DNA of 64,000 bases from Kluyvera ascorbata_C (GTDB taxonomy: Bacteria > Pseudomonadota > Gammaproteobacteria > Enterobacterales > Enterobacteriaceae), in assembly GCF_044197065.1 (NCBI RefSeq), contig NZ_JBIQOI010000007.1:1-64000 (forward strand), in the 5' to 3' direction. Below, piece after piece: positions 16,112-24,568 of this stretch (position 1 is the first letter of the stretch; each line of letters opens with the position of its first letter). The notes beneath the pieces are model-generated. The model made no database searches. It had not been told where the DNA came from and saw only the letters and a program-made list of their open reading frames with translations. Made by a program: the position numbers and the translations under genes.

Positions 16112-16789
16112 TCATTCCTTGATGAGTCCGCTGATATATTGATAATGCGGCAGGGCCTGAATGAATCTCGGGTCCTGAAAAATGCGAGTGATATGGCTGT
16201 TTCGCACAAAACCGCTGAGGGTCATCACCACATCAGTGATGGCTGAAAGGGTGAACACCTGAATGCGATCTTTCGATACGGCCACCAAGTACCACTCCCC
16301 GTCCAGACAGATAAGCCGGTAAGGGGCCACTGCTGACTGCTGATGACCCTGATGCAGAAAGTGAACACGGCGATTACGGATGATGGCCTGAACGATAGCC
16401 TGGAAACCACCAAACAACGCAGGTGCCTGACGTGGCGGGGCATTCCAGATAATGCAGGGAGAATCCTGACCACTGTCGAGCAACACCGACAGCAGCCTGG
16501 GATCCAGGGTAGGAAAGTAATGTGCCACGCTGGTTATCCGGGCAAAGCGGAGAATGTCGCTGTTGGTGCGAAAGGGCCCTCGGGCATCCAGGAGTCGGAA
16601 GCTTCCACGGGAATATTCGATGTCGAGATAACGCAGACGCTCACGCAAGTCGCGCTGAACGGTGCGCTCAGAAACGCCAAACTCCTGAGCCAATTGTCTG
16701 ACGCTGAGTGATTCGCCCATAAAGAGGCGACTGACCAGGATGGCGAGACGGTTGGCCAAACGATCATAGCGGTGTCCCTGTTCAGGCAT
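16112..16789 (-). CDS. WYL-domain transcriptional regulator (YfjR-like)
   Basis: A 225-residue regulator: an N-terminal DeoR-type helix-turn-helix (ESLSVRQLAQEFGVSERTVQRDLRERL) and a C-terminal WYL domain (VAPYRLICLDGEWYLVAVSKD). WYL regulators sense nucleic-acid-related or other ligands and control phage, island and defence genes. The ATG at 16789 fits the helix-turn-helix start and the ~230-residue length of YfjR; the same frame stays open for 150 more codons upstream, but these overlap the next gene and do not resemble protein. A likely regulator of the neighbouring accessory genes. Confidence 0.88.
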   Translation of the reverse strand: MPEQGHRYDRLANRLAILVSRLFMGESLSVRQLAQEFGVSERTVQRDLRERLRYLDIEYSRGSFRLLDARGPFRTNSDILRFARITSVAHYFPTLDPRLLSVLLDSGQDSPCIIWNAPPRQAPALFGGFQAIVQAIIRNRRVHFLHQGHQQSAVAPYRLICLDGEWYLVAVSKDRIQVFTLSAITDVVMTLSGFVRNSHITRIFQDPRFIQALPHYQYISGLIKE

Positions 16790-16848
16790 GGAGTGTACTC
16801 CCAGCAGAAAATATTGGTACCAGTCATCTGCTGGCAGTGAAAAATGGA

Positions 16849-17577
16849 TTAACGGGAAAGACGTTGCTGCCGGAGCCAGGCTACGATGATGCAGGCCGGT
16901 ATGGTGACCCGGTAAGCCGGACCCGCAATATCGGAAATCATCCACGCCGAACTGAGCGCAATGGCTACGGGACCGGCGATAACGGACAGCACTCTGGATG
17001 CCACCACCACAGTGCCCCAAGTGGCAATCCCCCCCAGTGATGTAATGACGCTGGCGGACAGCACGGTGGCGAGTTCTAGGGCGGCCAGCGAGGAGGTACG
17101 TATGGCTGCCTGTACTGCCATCAGAATGAGCTGAGGGGTGGGGTTGGTCAGGTCGAGTTGCATATTGCGAGAAAAAGTAGCCAGTTCTTCCGGTGTCATC
17201 TGGTCCAGGCTTTTCTCCAGCACCTTCATCAACAGGCACAACTCAATGGTCTCGGTGGTGCTTTTCAGGTTGTAGTTCACATTAAGCTTATCGCAAACAT
17301 CCTCGAGGATTTCCCGGTAGGTCACGCCCTGCCCCAGCCGAATCAAACTTACCAGCGTATTGGCCCCGTAACGCTGAAATTCAGCCGCTATCAGTTGCCA
17401 GTAGCGCCGGTGTTCCGGTGCCAACAGACGGTATTCAGGGGTACTGGTCAGGCTCTCTGTCCAGCGGGTGTCGCCGTCACGAGGGTCAGTGATCAGAATA
17501 GAAACCAACAGTTGCAGCTCTTCATTGCTGCACTGGCCCAGCAGGTTTAAATCGGGGTCGTTACGGTAGACAGCCAT
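16849..17577 (-). CDS. YaaW-family protein (DUF3944 / UPF0174-like)
   Basis: A 242-residue protein resembling E. coli YaaW along its whole length: an N-terminal DPDLNLLGQCSNEELQLLV segment, the HRRYWQLIAAEFQRYGANTL motif, the YREILEDVCDKLNVNY segment, two hydrophobic Gly/Ala-rich stretches (LGGIATWGTVVVASRVLSV, GPVAIALSSAWMISDI) and the closing AYRVTIPACIIVAWLRQQ. The function of YaaW is not established. The C-terminal hydrophobic part suggests membrane contact. It is the first gene of the minus-strand run that leads into the WYL regulator, 59 bp away. Confidence 0.8.
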   Translation of the reverse strand: MAVYRNDPDLNLLGQCSNEELQLLVSILITDPRDGDTRWTESLTSTPEYRLLAPEHRRYWQLIAAEFQRYGANTLVSLIRLGQGVTYREILEDVCDKLNVNYNLKSTTETIELCLLMKVLEKSLDQMTPEELATFSRNMQLDLTNPTPQLILMAVQAAIRTSSLAALELATVLSASVITSLGGIATWGTVVVASRVLSVIAGPVAIALSSAWMISDIAGPAYRVTIPACIIVAWLRQQRLSR

Positions 17578-17787
17578 TGTTCTTCCTCAGTCAATGTGGT
17601 GAGAGGTCACACTGTAAGGGGGGCTGTTGCACAGATAGGTCTTATGAAATGGTGAATTTTTACGCGGATGGAGTTGAATGCGACACTGAGTGTCATAGTC
17701 CCGTGACAACTACGACTAAAACATACACACTGAGGTTGGGAGCTGCCATCATCCATTATGATAATATATGTCTGATTTTATGATGAA

Positions 17788-18774
17788 TTACTGCATTTGT
17801 TCGAACAAAGACTGTATAGCCAGATCCATCAGTTCTGAGTGGTCCATACTGTGTTTTTTTGATAATTCCTTAAGCATCCTGATGCTTTCTTTGCTCAAGC
17901 CGAGAAGTTTGGCAGTCTGTTTTTTATCCGTCTCTTTTCTTTTTTCACGTACCTTCTTTTGTGACCAAGCTTTAGTCAACGAGGTGACTAACTCTTTAAA
18001 ATTGTCTTCTCTTGTAAGCAGATAAAGCTGTGTGATTAATACGTATTTATTATCACTCTCCGTGAGAGGTTCTAAATCAGCCAGGAACTTATTCTTTTTC
18101 TTTAAGTAAAAAATTGAAAAAGAAACCGACTCCTTGCTTTTCATCAAAGAGGTGATATTGACCTCACGCCTGCATATCTCTTTACCTCTCTTGTAGTTAC
18201 AGGATAAATGTGAAATCAGAAGATTTATTTCAGTATTTTTGAATGGCAACAAACTTAATAAGATCAAAATTGATTTGTAGCGTTCTTTATGCCCGCCTAC
18301 TGCCCTGGGCAGACAAAATGTATCAGAAACGTATTGAACTTGCGGGTTATCCCCCACATCACTATAGCGATGTATATTATCCGCTCTAAGTAGTTTAAAC
18401 ACATCTCTCCATCCGAGCTGCATCAGATTCCACCAGAAATAGTGGCATGCCTCGATATCATTTTTAAGCCATACAATACAACCATCGGAGAAAGCGTCAC
18501 TTCCTACATCTTTTACAATTTTATTTACCTTATCAAAAGGAGATATTATCTTATCAGAAGCAACACCAGAACAAATAAAACTTATTAATTTCGAGTCATC
18601 ATTGGCTATTTGAGGGAAAATTGAGTTTGCTACCGTTATATCGAGCGAAATTAATATCCGCCTCAGTAGGGGCAATGGAAAGGTTGAAAGGTATTCCCTT
18701 ATCAGCATTGGATCATCTCCTGCCAATTCCTGCGCAGATTTAATTCTCATCCTTTTTATACACTCATCATTCAT
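17788..18774 (-). CDS. Unknown protein, AT-rich gene, with possible ribbon-helix-helix tail
   Basis: A 328-residue protein that is not recognised. It has no signal peptide or membrane segment. The N-terminal two thirds look helical with several aromatic clusters (CHYFWWNLMQLGWRDVFKLL). The last ~55 residues are very basic and then read LLGLSKESIRMLKELSKKHSM followed by DHSELMDLAIQSLFE, a pattern that resembles a CopG/MetJ-type DNA-binding segment. The gene is clearly AT-richer than its neighbours, which suggests a separate origin. Long gaps on both sides (210 and 467 bp) indicate its own promoter. Confidence 0.7.
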   Translation of the reverse strand: MNDECIKRMRIKSAQELAGDDPMLIREYLSTFPLPLLRRILISLDITVANSIFPQIANDDSKLISFICSGVASDKIISPFDKVNKIVKDVGSDAFSDGCIVWLKNDIEACHYFWWNLMQLGWRDVFKLLRADNIHRYSDVGDNPQVQYVSDTFCLPRAVGGHKERYKSILILLSLLPFKNTEINLLISHLSCNYKRGKEICRREVNITSLMKSKESVSFSIFYLKKKNKFLADLEPLTESDNKYVLITQLYLLTREDNFKELVTSLTKAWSQKKVREKRKETDKKQTAKLLGLSKESIRMLKELSKKHSMDHSELMDLAIQSLFEQMQ

Positions 18775-19241
18775 GTCCAGTTCCTTCTATCAAACCTCCT
18801 TTTAGGATAACTTAAACCAAGGTATTAATGAAGATTATTCGTGTTAAAAACGATTCTTCATAGAGGAAAAAACAAGGAAAAAACGTTCCATTCATAGCGA
18901 ACAGACCCCTGTAAATACTGGGACAAATGGTACTTTAGTGACATAGTTAAGCAACTTCCCCATACAACGTTAACTCCAGAGCGACTGAAGGACCAGCCAG
19001 GAGCACGCTGATGGTGCATGGCCCCCCGGATGCACACACTTTACATGGCTCAAACTGTCGGATTGGTAATATATACCTGACACATCCTTTCTCTCTGTTA
19101 CGCTTAAAGCTATGGGTTACCTTCATAACCCTTCTGTAATCAGAAATGATTTAATCAAGATAGGTTGAAACATCAAATCTCAGTTTTAATTACCTGAAGC
19201 ATTATTTTTAAGAGTATTTTTTTACAGCTCCAGTCATTGAT
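18775..19241. other. Intergenic region between divergent island genes
   Basis: About 470 bp without a gene, lying between two divergently oriented genes and therefore expected to hold both promoters. A short stem GGGTTA (19114-19119) with TAACCC (19126-19131) is visible, and the sequence becomes very T/A-rich close to the plus-strand gene. No tRNA, CRISPR or insertion sequence is seen. Confidence 0.5.
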
Positions 19242-19271
19242 GTGAAAAACAAACCACTGGAGATTTCAACA

Positions 19272-19841
19272 ATGAACAACACCTTTAATCCTTTCTGGCA
19301 ACAACGTATTACCGACACCTTACTGAACGCCCTTAAGGCTTATCCGCGAGTATTAATGTTGAGGGTTGATCTACGACTACCCAATGCTCCTGCATCTACA
19401 GATGCTGCTGTTATTTCCCGATTTATAGACTCTCTGAAAGTAAAGATTGCAGTATACCTGCTTCGTAAACACCGCGAGGGCAACCGAAAACGCATGACCG
19501 ACCTGCGTTATATCTGGGCAAGGGAATATGGAGAACGCAATGGTAAAAAGCACTACCACGTGGTGTTGTTGCTTAATCGCGAAGTCTGGTGTTCCGCAGG
19601 TAACTATAACGATCCGGCTTCACTGGCAGGGTTAATCAAACAGGCGTGGTGTAGCGCCTTACGGGTGGGTACTTCGGAGTATGCAACGCTGGCACACTTT
19701 CCGGAAAGCCCGGTGTACTGGATTGACCGCGGGAATAATGAGCAACTACAGGAGGCATTAGTACGGGCTTCATATCTTGCAAAAGACCATACCAAAGTCA
19801 CCGGTGATGGCGAACGTAATTTTGGATGCAGTCAGCGCTGA
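19272..19841 (+). CDS. Inovirus Gp2-type / YagK-YfjJ family protein (Rep-like)
   Basis: A 189-residue protein of the phage Gp2/YfjJ family. The MLRVDLRLP strand, the HUH-like KKHYHVVLLL metal-binding motif, VYWIDR and ASYLAKD (candidate nicking tyrosine near the C-terminus) are those of HUH replication endonucleases as in filamentous phage gene II. In CP4-like islands it is usually found upstream of alpA, as here (157 bp). The ATG at 19272 has TGGAG 9 bases upstream; a GTG at 19242 is possible. It may be a relic of a rolling-circle replication function; whether it is active cannot be told. Confidence 0.85.
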   Translation: MNNTFNPFWQQRITDTLLNALKAYPRVLMLRVDLRLPNAPASTDAAVISRFIDSLKVKIAVYLLRKHREGNRKRMTDLRYIWAREYGERNGKKHYHVVLLLNREVWCSAGNYNDPASLAGLIKQAWCSALRVGTSEYATLAHFPESPVYWIDRGNNEQLQEALVRASYLAKDHTKVTGDGERNFGCSQR

Positions 19842-19997
19842 TTTTCCCGTCAAGATTCACCCCAGCCTATCGGGGCCGATAAGGCTCTCAGGTATTTTTT
19901 TACTGGCAATCCCTATCCTCTGAAGGAGTACTGGCGTGCAATAGAACTCAACCACGCCGGACTCCTCCCATCATTAATTTTCAGAGGGAGAGATTCC

Positions 19998-20225
19998 ATG
20001 GCTACTATCAATAACCCCATTCTTAGTGCTGAAGACCCGCTTATCGATATGACATTCATCACCACATACACCGGCATGACAGATAAGTGGTTCTACAAGC
20101 TTATTCAGGATGGCGAATTCCCGAAACCCATCAAACTGGGACGGAGTTCCCGTTGGTATAAAAGCGAAGTGGAAATCTGGATGCTACAGCGTATTGCTGA
20201 CTCGCGGCGGATAGAAAAAATATGA
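19998..20225 (+). CDS. AlpA-family phage/island regulator
   Basis: A 75-residue MerR-like winged helix protein: FITTYTGMTDKWFYKLIQDG forms the helix-turn-helix, followed by the conserved FPKPIKLGRSSRWYKSEVEIWM segment. In CP4-57 AlpA activates excision through the integrase region, so this is the likely excision regulator (or recombination directionality factor) of the island although the integrase gene is 14 kb away. GAGGGAGAG lies 7 bases before the ATG. Confidence 0.92.
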   Translation: MATINNPILSAEDPLIDMTFITTYTGMTDKWFYKLIQDGEFPKPIKLGRSSRWYKSEVEIWMLQRIADSRRIEKI

Positions 20226-20280
20226 AACGTACTACAGTACGAAAACTGGGATTATTTATCCCTTCCAGACAGAGGTAACC

Positions 20281-20313
20281 ATAAGCGTCAATACGGTGTG
20301 TATTGACGCTTAT
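20281..20313. terminator. Perfect 14-bp inverted repeat between alpA and the defence operon
   Basis: ATAAGCGTCAATAC (20281-20294), loop GGTGT, and the exact complement (20300-20313). It separates alpA from the convergent end of the DUF262 gene. There is no T-run on either side, so it may act with Rho, or as a protein-binding site. Confidence 0.55.
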
Positions 20314-20437
20314 GCAGAACTAATATTTACTTTCTATGGAAGCAGAACGACGACAGCTGCAAGACTGCTTTGTGCTCATCCTGCACATGTACCCTCAACC
20401 GGGCTGCCCATTTCCTGCACAAGTAACCAGTACAGTG

Positions 20438-22648
20438 TCAGGTTTTGGAAACGGTATCCGCGTCATGCATCAGCGTATCTACCAGTGATTTAAAGAAGGA
20501 CGGCAGGGGGAGTGGCTCACCTTCTTCATCCACATTGTGACAGTCAAACCAGACTCCGTTCTCATGTGCGATAAAGAACGTTTCCTCTTCACTTACCGTA
20601 AGCTCTATACATGGCCATTCATCACCATAGACTGAGTGATAGGTCACGGCAGTGAAAGGCGCGTTTCCATCCTCTCTGCGAAGAAGGGCCAACAACCTTT
20701 TCGAGAGCACCCAACTGTGCAGCTCCCGGAAATAGCCGCGAAGGTTTGTCTTACTTAGCAGATACACCTGGTTATCTAATTTGTCGATAATCTTTTCCGA
20801 ACAGTAGCGAATGGTCTCAGGGTCTTTCACGACCAGTTCGCGCCAGCCGCCCGGGTTTGATTCCTGAATAATTTCTCGGAGTGTATTCGACATATCTTCT
20901 TTTTTATTCAGCTTATCCAGCAGCTCAATAAACACATTTTTCTCTGTCACCCTCAGCCAGTTCTCATTACGCTCACGCCAAGACTGATGTAAAGGAAGGC
21001 AAAAGGTGTACCGTTGTCCTTTCTGCCATATCAGATAATCTCCCAGTGACAGCAGCGCACGTTCAAGTAAGTGCTCGTAGTTATGCAGAACCTGTTCGTT
21101 AAGCACCCAATAGGTTTTCTCTGTCAGAGATATAAATCGGGTAAGATCGTAACCGCTATTATCAGCAGTTTTGGCCCCCTTGAGCAGCCCCCTTACTCGA
21201 CCTTTAAGATGAGGGTGAGATTCTGCCCGAATTAAGGCAGGCTCCCATTCACTATCCAAAGTAATCAGCTTTGCTTTAAGGGCTTCCTCATCCCACTGCT
21301 CGTTAAAACCCAGTCGAACGTCAACTGTACTCATATAGCTGTAAATGTTACCAGCATATGGAGCCAGTTCATCCAGAGAACGAATAACCCCCACTGCAAC
21401 CTGATTGCTGTCAATACGCATAGTGTACAGGAAGTTATCGGTGACACGACTCCATTGAGCGTGCTGCTCAGCGAAGTAGGCGTGGCTGGACGATTTCTTA
21501 TAAGTAATAAATGCGCAGAGTGCATAAAAACGACATGCTCCAAGTAAGTCAGAGCCCGTTAGAAACTCCATCAGCAAGCTGCGGTGTTCACGGGTTGCAT
21601 GCTGGGAGCAAAGGAAATCTAGTACGGATGAGATGATTTCGATGTTACTGGGGTTGAAGGTATCCTTCGCTTCGAATTCTGAGGAACTAAAACCTTCACG
21701 GGTGCTTCTCAGGGCGCTGAACCAGGTCGCATTTAGGTTTGCCAGCAGATATGCAGGTTCAGATGACTGACTGCATTCAAGAAGAAACGCCATCCGCTTA
21801 AAAAAGCGCAGAAAAAGGGTATCAAAGCTTTCGGCCCTTTTTTTGCTCAGATTCCAGAACATATCAGTCCAGGCCTGATCGATTTTCTCTCCAAATTTCA
21901 CGGCACCAGGCTGCTGGCTCATTCTGCCTGAGAGCCAGGCTTTGAAGTTTTCGAAATCGGTAAGCGCTTTCCCCCGCGAATTCATTTTGATATAGAGATC
22001 GTCAGAAAGTCCAAATGAGGACAGGTTTAAATATTGGAATACCACAGGCTGCGAGTCAGAACTGCACAGTTTGAAATAAAGCCCACTCGGTGCGTCATCG
22101 AAGCATGATTGAATCGCATTCAGCATCGTCAAGCAGGCTGAAACCGTAGGGTCCTGAAGCCAGGAGTGATAAAACCAGCGGCTGTCCGTTATCTGTTCCC
22201 TAAGGTCAGGGGCATTCTCTGCAAACTGTAGACCACTGTTGTCGGCTCGCACCAGCGCATGGAAAAACTCCGTTGCGGCGGTGCGGGTCTGATATGTGAA
22301 ACGGGATTTGCCCAAATGAGTGAATCGCTCAATGAAATCAGCATATTTACCCTCTTTGTTCGCCAGATACCAGTGAAGCAAGAAGAGAGTTGTAAGGCGC
22401 TGCTGGCCATCAAGGACCGAAAGGGTGGGACGCTCCTCAGTGCTGAGGTTTCCATAAATAAAATCGAGATCAAGCGGTAGTGTGCCAACAGGAGCTGTTA
22501 ACGCCTGACTGAGCGACAGGAGAAACTGATCGCGAATCTCCCATGCGTCCTCGCGCCCCTGAGCATAGTCACGCTGTATGATGGGGATCTCAACGTTGCT
22601 TACTTCGCTGAATAAACTGGCGAATGTGATGACTTTACCTTGCTGCAT
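20438..22648 (-). CDS. DUF262 (GmrS/ParB-like) protein without HNH domain; partner of the DUF262-DUF1524 nuclease
   Basis: A 736-residue protein. The N-terminal DUF262 domain has IPIIQRDYAQGRED and the nucleotide-binding motif LDGQQRLTTLFLLHW; a later KMNSRGKALTDFENFKAWL also belongs to the family. The C-terminal half has no HNH or other recognised nuclease motif and ends in a domain rich in Trp and acidic residues (TYHSVYGDEWPCIELTVSEEE spans it). DUF262 proteins include GmrSD, SspE and BrxU, which hydrolyse nucleotides while attacking modified phage DNA. The ATG at 22648 has GGAG 6 bases upstream and lies inside the end of the previous gene (14-bp overlap); ATG 22663 lacks such a site. Last gene of the defence operon, and one half of a two-protein TgvAB-like system. 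Confidence 0.82.
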   Translation of the reverse strand: MQQGKVITFASLFSEVSNVEIPIIQRDYAQGREDAWEIRDQFLLSLSQALTAPVGTLPLDLDFIYGNLSTEERPTLSVLDGQQRLTTLFLLHWYLANKEGKYADFIERFTHLGKSRFTYQTRTAATEFFHALVRADNSGLQFAENAPDLREQITDSRWFYHSWLQDPTVSACLTMLNAIQSCFDDAPSGLYFKLCSSDSQPVVFQYLNLSSFGLSDDLYIKMNSRGKALTDFENFKAWLSGRMSQQPGAVKFGEKIDQAWTDMFWNLSKKRAESFDTLFLRFFKRMAFLLECSQSSEPAYLLANLNATWFSALRSTREGFSSSEFEAKDTFNPSNIEIISSVLDFLCSQHATREHRSLLMEFLTGSDLLGACRFYALCAFITYKKSSSHAYFAEQHAQWSRVTDNFLYTMRIDSNQVAVGVIRSLDELAPYAGNIYSYMSTVDVRLGFNEQWDEEALKAKLITLDSEWEPALIRAESHPHLKGRVRGLLKGAKTADNSGYDLTRFISLTEKTYWVLNEQVLHNYEHLLERALLSLGDYLIWQKGQRYTFCLPLHQSWRERNENWLRVTEKNVFIELLDKLNKKEDMSNTLREIIQESNPGGWRELVVKDPETIRYCSEKIIDKLDNQVYLLSKTNLRGYFRELHSWVLSKRLLALLRREDGNAPFTAVTYHSVYGDEWPCIELTVSEEETFFIAHENGVWFDCHNVDEEGEPLPLPSFFKSLVDTLMHDADTVSKT

Positions 22649-24461
22649 ACATTGCTCCATCAAAAAATACGGTCAGGGCGTCTGTAATTGCGCGCCGGTA
22701 GCTATCCTGATCCTGGCTACTCCAGAAAGTCATTTCGTGGACATTACTGCTGTAGTATTTAAGAAATACGTTTCTTGTACCGGGAGGGACAAAAGTTGAC
22801 GCTTTGTCCGCTTCAATAATGCGATTACGCTTCACCGGAAAGATGGCGTTGCGATAGCTTCTGTTAGTTGACTGATCCAGTAGCGTAAGGTTTCCAATGC
22901 TGTCATCCCTGTCCAGTAGAGGCATCTGACTATACTCATGCAGAATGTCGCTGAAATAGACTTCAAATTTTTCACTGTCAAAGGGTTCTTCCAGAAGCAA
23001 AGCTTTTGCACGCTCAAACAGTACCTGTTGTGCTGAACTTACCTTATCAGTTCCTTCTTCCGATAAATTGTAAGGACGAAAATGCTCACGCATCACTTCT
23101 GTCCAGGCCTTCTGTCCGCTGATATTTTCCGGCATTTGTGAGCTGACTGAAGTAATGTGCTCAATATCCCAGGCGTCGAGCTTGTAATGCCGGAATGGGA
23201 ATCGGGTAGATGAATTTTTGTTAGCCAGCAAAATGGCAATATTAAAAAGCAGAAGCACAGGACGCAGCGAACGCTCAGGATACGTCAGAGCAGAGAGTGT
23301 GGCGTCAATCTGGCTGCTGCGCTCGCCCCGTCCCTGGCTCAACGGGCCCGCGAGTCCTGGCAGGGCAATACGTAGTATTCTTTGCTTCAGTACGGCAATG
23401 AATTTCGATTTAGTCTCACAGCTTTCAGATTCGCTGATAAGCTGAGGAATGACGCTCTCACTATTACTAATGAGGTAACCGACAAGATGATAAGTCATGC
23501 GGCCTTGGTACCACTCATCGAGTAACATAAAACGCTGTTTGATCCGCAGCCACACTTTCTCTATACGCTCCGGATCCTGATGCGTTTCCTCCAAGTAATG
23601 AGCGAACGACAGGAATATGTAGTGTGGATCCTGGCGGGAAACACCAGACTTCAGTGAATCTGCGACCAGTCCGAGTATAAACTCTATGCGGTTGCTCTCA
23701 CGGGGATGATTACTGATGAAATACCAGAAGTCCTCTTGCTGAAGACGGCGTTCTGTTTCATCCCACTCCTGCGCAATCCTGAGTTGGTGAAAGCGAACGT
23801 TGAGATCTGTTGCATGGCTGAAGTTCCCGGCATTAAGCAGCAGTGCTTTAACCAGCTCTGAGTTGGTTAGCGGGATTTTTCCACGATTAAGCCGGGAAAA
23901 TACCTCAGTCACGTTTGCCTGCTCGCTTAGCTGATACCAGATCACTTTTACATTTTTACCAGCCTCATCATCATTGAGCAGAGTCTGCAAAAAGCTGAAC
24001 TTATAGACAGGCGGTCGTGAACTGAACCATGCGTCTATTACTTCCCGAGCCTGATTCATATGATAAAAATCAATATTATCATCTGCGTGATCGCTATTGA
24101 TATTGCTAAGGAAACTTGCACTCTCAGGACGGGTTTCGTAGCGCAGAGAGTACCCTGAATGTCCAAGCATAGCGGCAATGTCCTTCAGATAATGAAGGAT
24201 AATGCAGATAGTTGTCAGGCGCTGCTGACCATCAACCAATTCCCATTCTTCGCCACACTGCTTAATAACAACAGGCTGTAGGCAGTAGAAGGCTTTGCGG
24301 GAACTTGACTCGCTGTTTTTCTGAAATTCCGCGATGTCATCCAGCAGATCTGTTACCTGCCTTTGCGTCCAGCGGTAGCCCCGCTGGTATGAGGGTATGA
24401 AAAAACGCTGTTTCATCAGGTCGCTAATTGGCCTAAGGAGAAGTTCATTGCTCGTGGTCAT
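22635..24461 (-). CDS. DUF262-DUF1524 (GmrSD-like) modification-dependent nuclease
   Basis: A 608-residue protein with both halves of the GmrSD family. N-terminal DUF262: FFIPSYQRGYRWTQRQV and ELVDGQQRLTTICIILHYL. C-terminal DUF1524 of the HNH type: WDIEHITS (catalytic histidine), then SIGNLTLLDQSTNRSYRNAIF with the conserved asparagines, then KRNRI. Related proteins (GmrSD, SspE, BrxU) cut glucosylated, phosphorothioated or otherwise modified DNA, so a type IV-like defence role is likely. It overlaps the second DUF262 gene and lies 107 bp behind the zinc-finger gene, downstream of the type I restriction genes. Confidence 0.9.
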   Translation of the reverse strand: MTTSNELLLRPISDLMKQRFFIPSYQRGYRWTQRQVTDLLDDIAEFQKNSESSSRKAFYCLQPVVIKQCGEEWELVDGQQRLTTICIILHYLKDIAAMLGHSGYSLRYETRPESASFLSNINSDHADDNIDFYHMNQAREVIDAWFSSRPPVYKFSFLQTLLNDDEAGKNVKVIWYQLSEQANVTEVFSRLNRGKIPLTNSELVKALLLNAGNFSHATDLNVRFHQLRIAQEWDETERRLQQEDFWYFISNHPRESNRIEFILGLVADSLKSGVSRQDPHYIFLSFAHYLEETHQDPERIEKVWLRIKQRFMLLDEWYQGRMTYHLVGYLISNSESVIPQLISESESCETKSKFIAVLKQRILRIALPGLAGPLSQGRGERSSQIDATLSALTYPERSLRPVLLLFNIAILLANKNSSTRFPFRHYKLDAWDIEHITSVSSQMPENISGQKAWTEVMREHFRPYNLSEEGTDKVSSAQQVLFERAKALLLEEPFDSEKFEVYFSDILHEYSQMPLLDRDDSIGNLTLLDQSTNRSYRNAIFPVKRNRIIEADKASTFVPPGTRNVFLKYYSSNVHEMTFWSSQDQDSYRRAITDALTVFFDGAMYAAR

Positions 24462-24568
24462 GTGCCTCCCTGCATGCCTGATTTTTCCGGCCGCATGTTA
24501 AGTAGTTTAAGTCAGTTATAACAGTAATTGGCCTGCTTCGCTTTTTGCACATGGTGCGCAGCGGTACA

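Noticed and set aside
16790..17239. N-terminal extension of the WYL regulator
   Set aside because: The frame stays open upstream of 16789 but overlaps the YaaW-like gene and has no protein-like pattern; the helix-turn-helix starts right after 16789.
20296..20493. Short plus-strand frame after alpA
   Set aside because: Starts inside the 14-bp inverted repeat and overlaps the end of the DUF262 gene; not protein-like.
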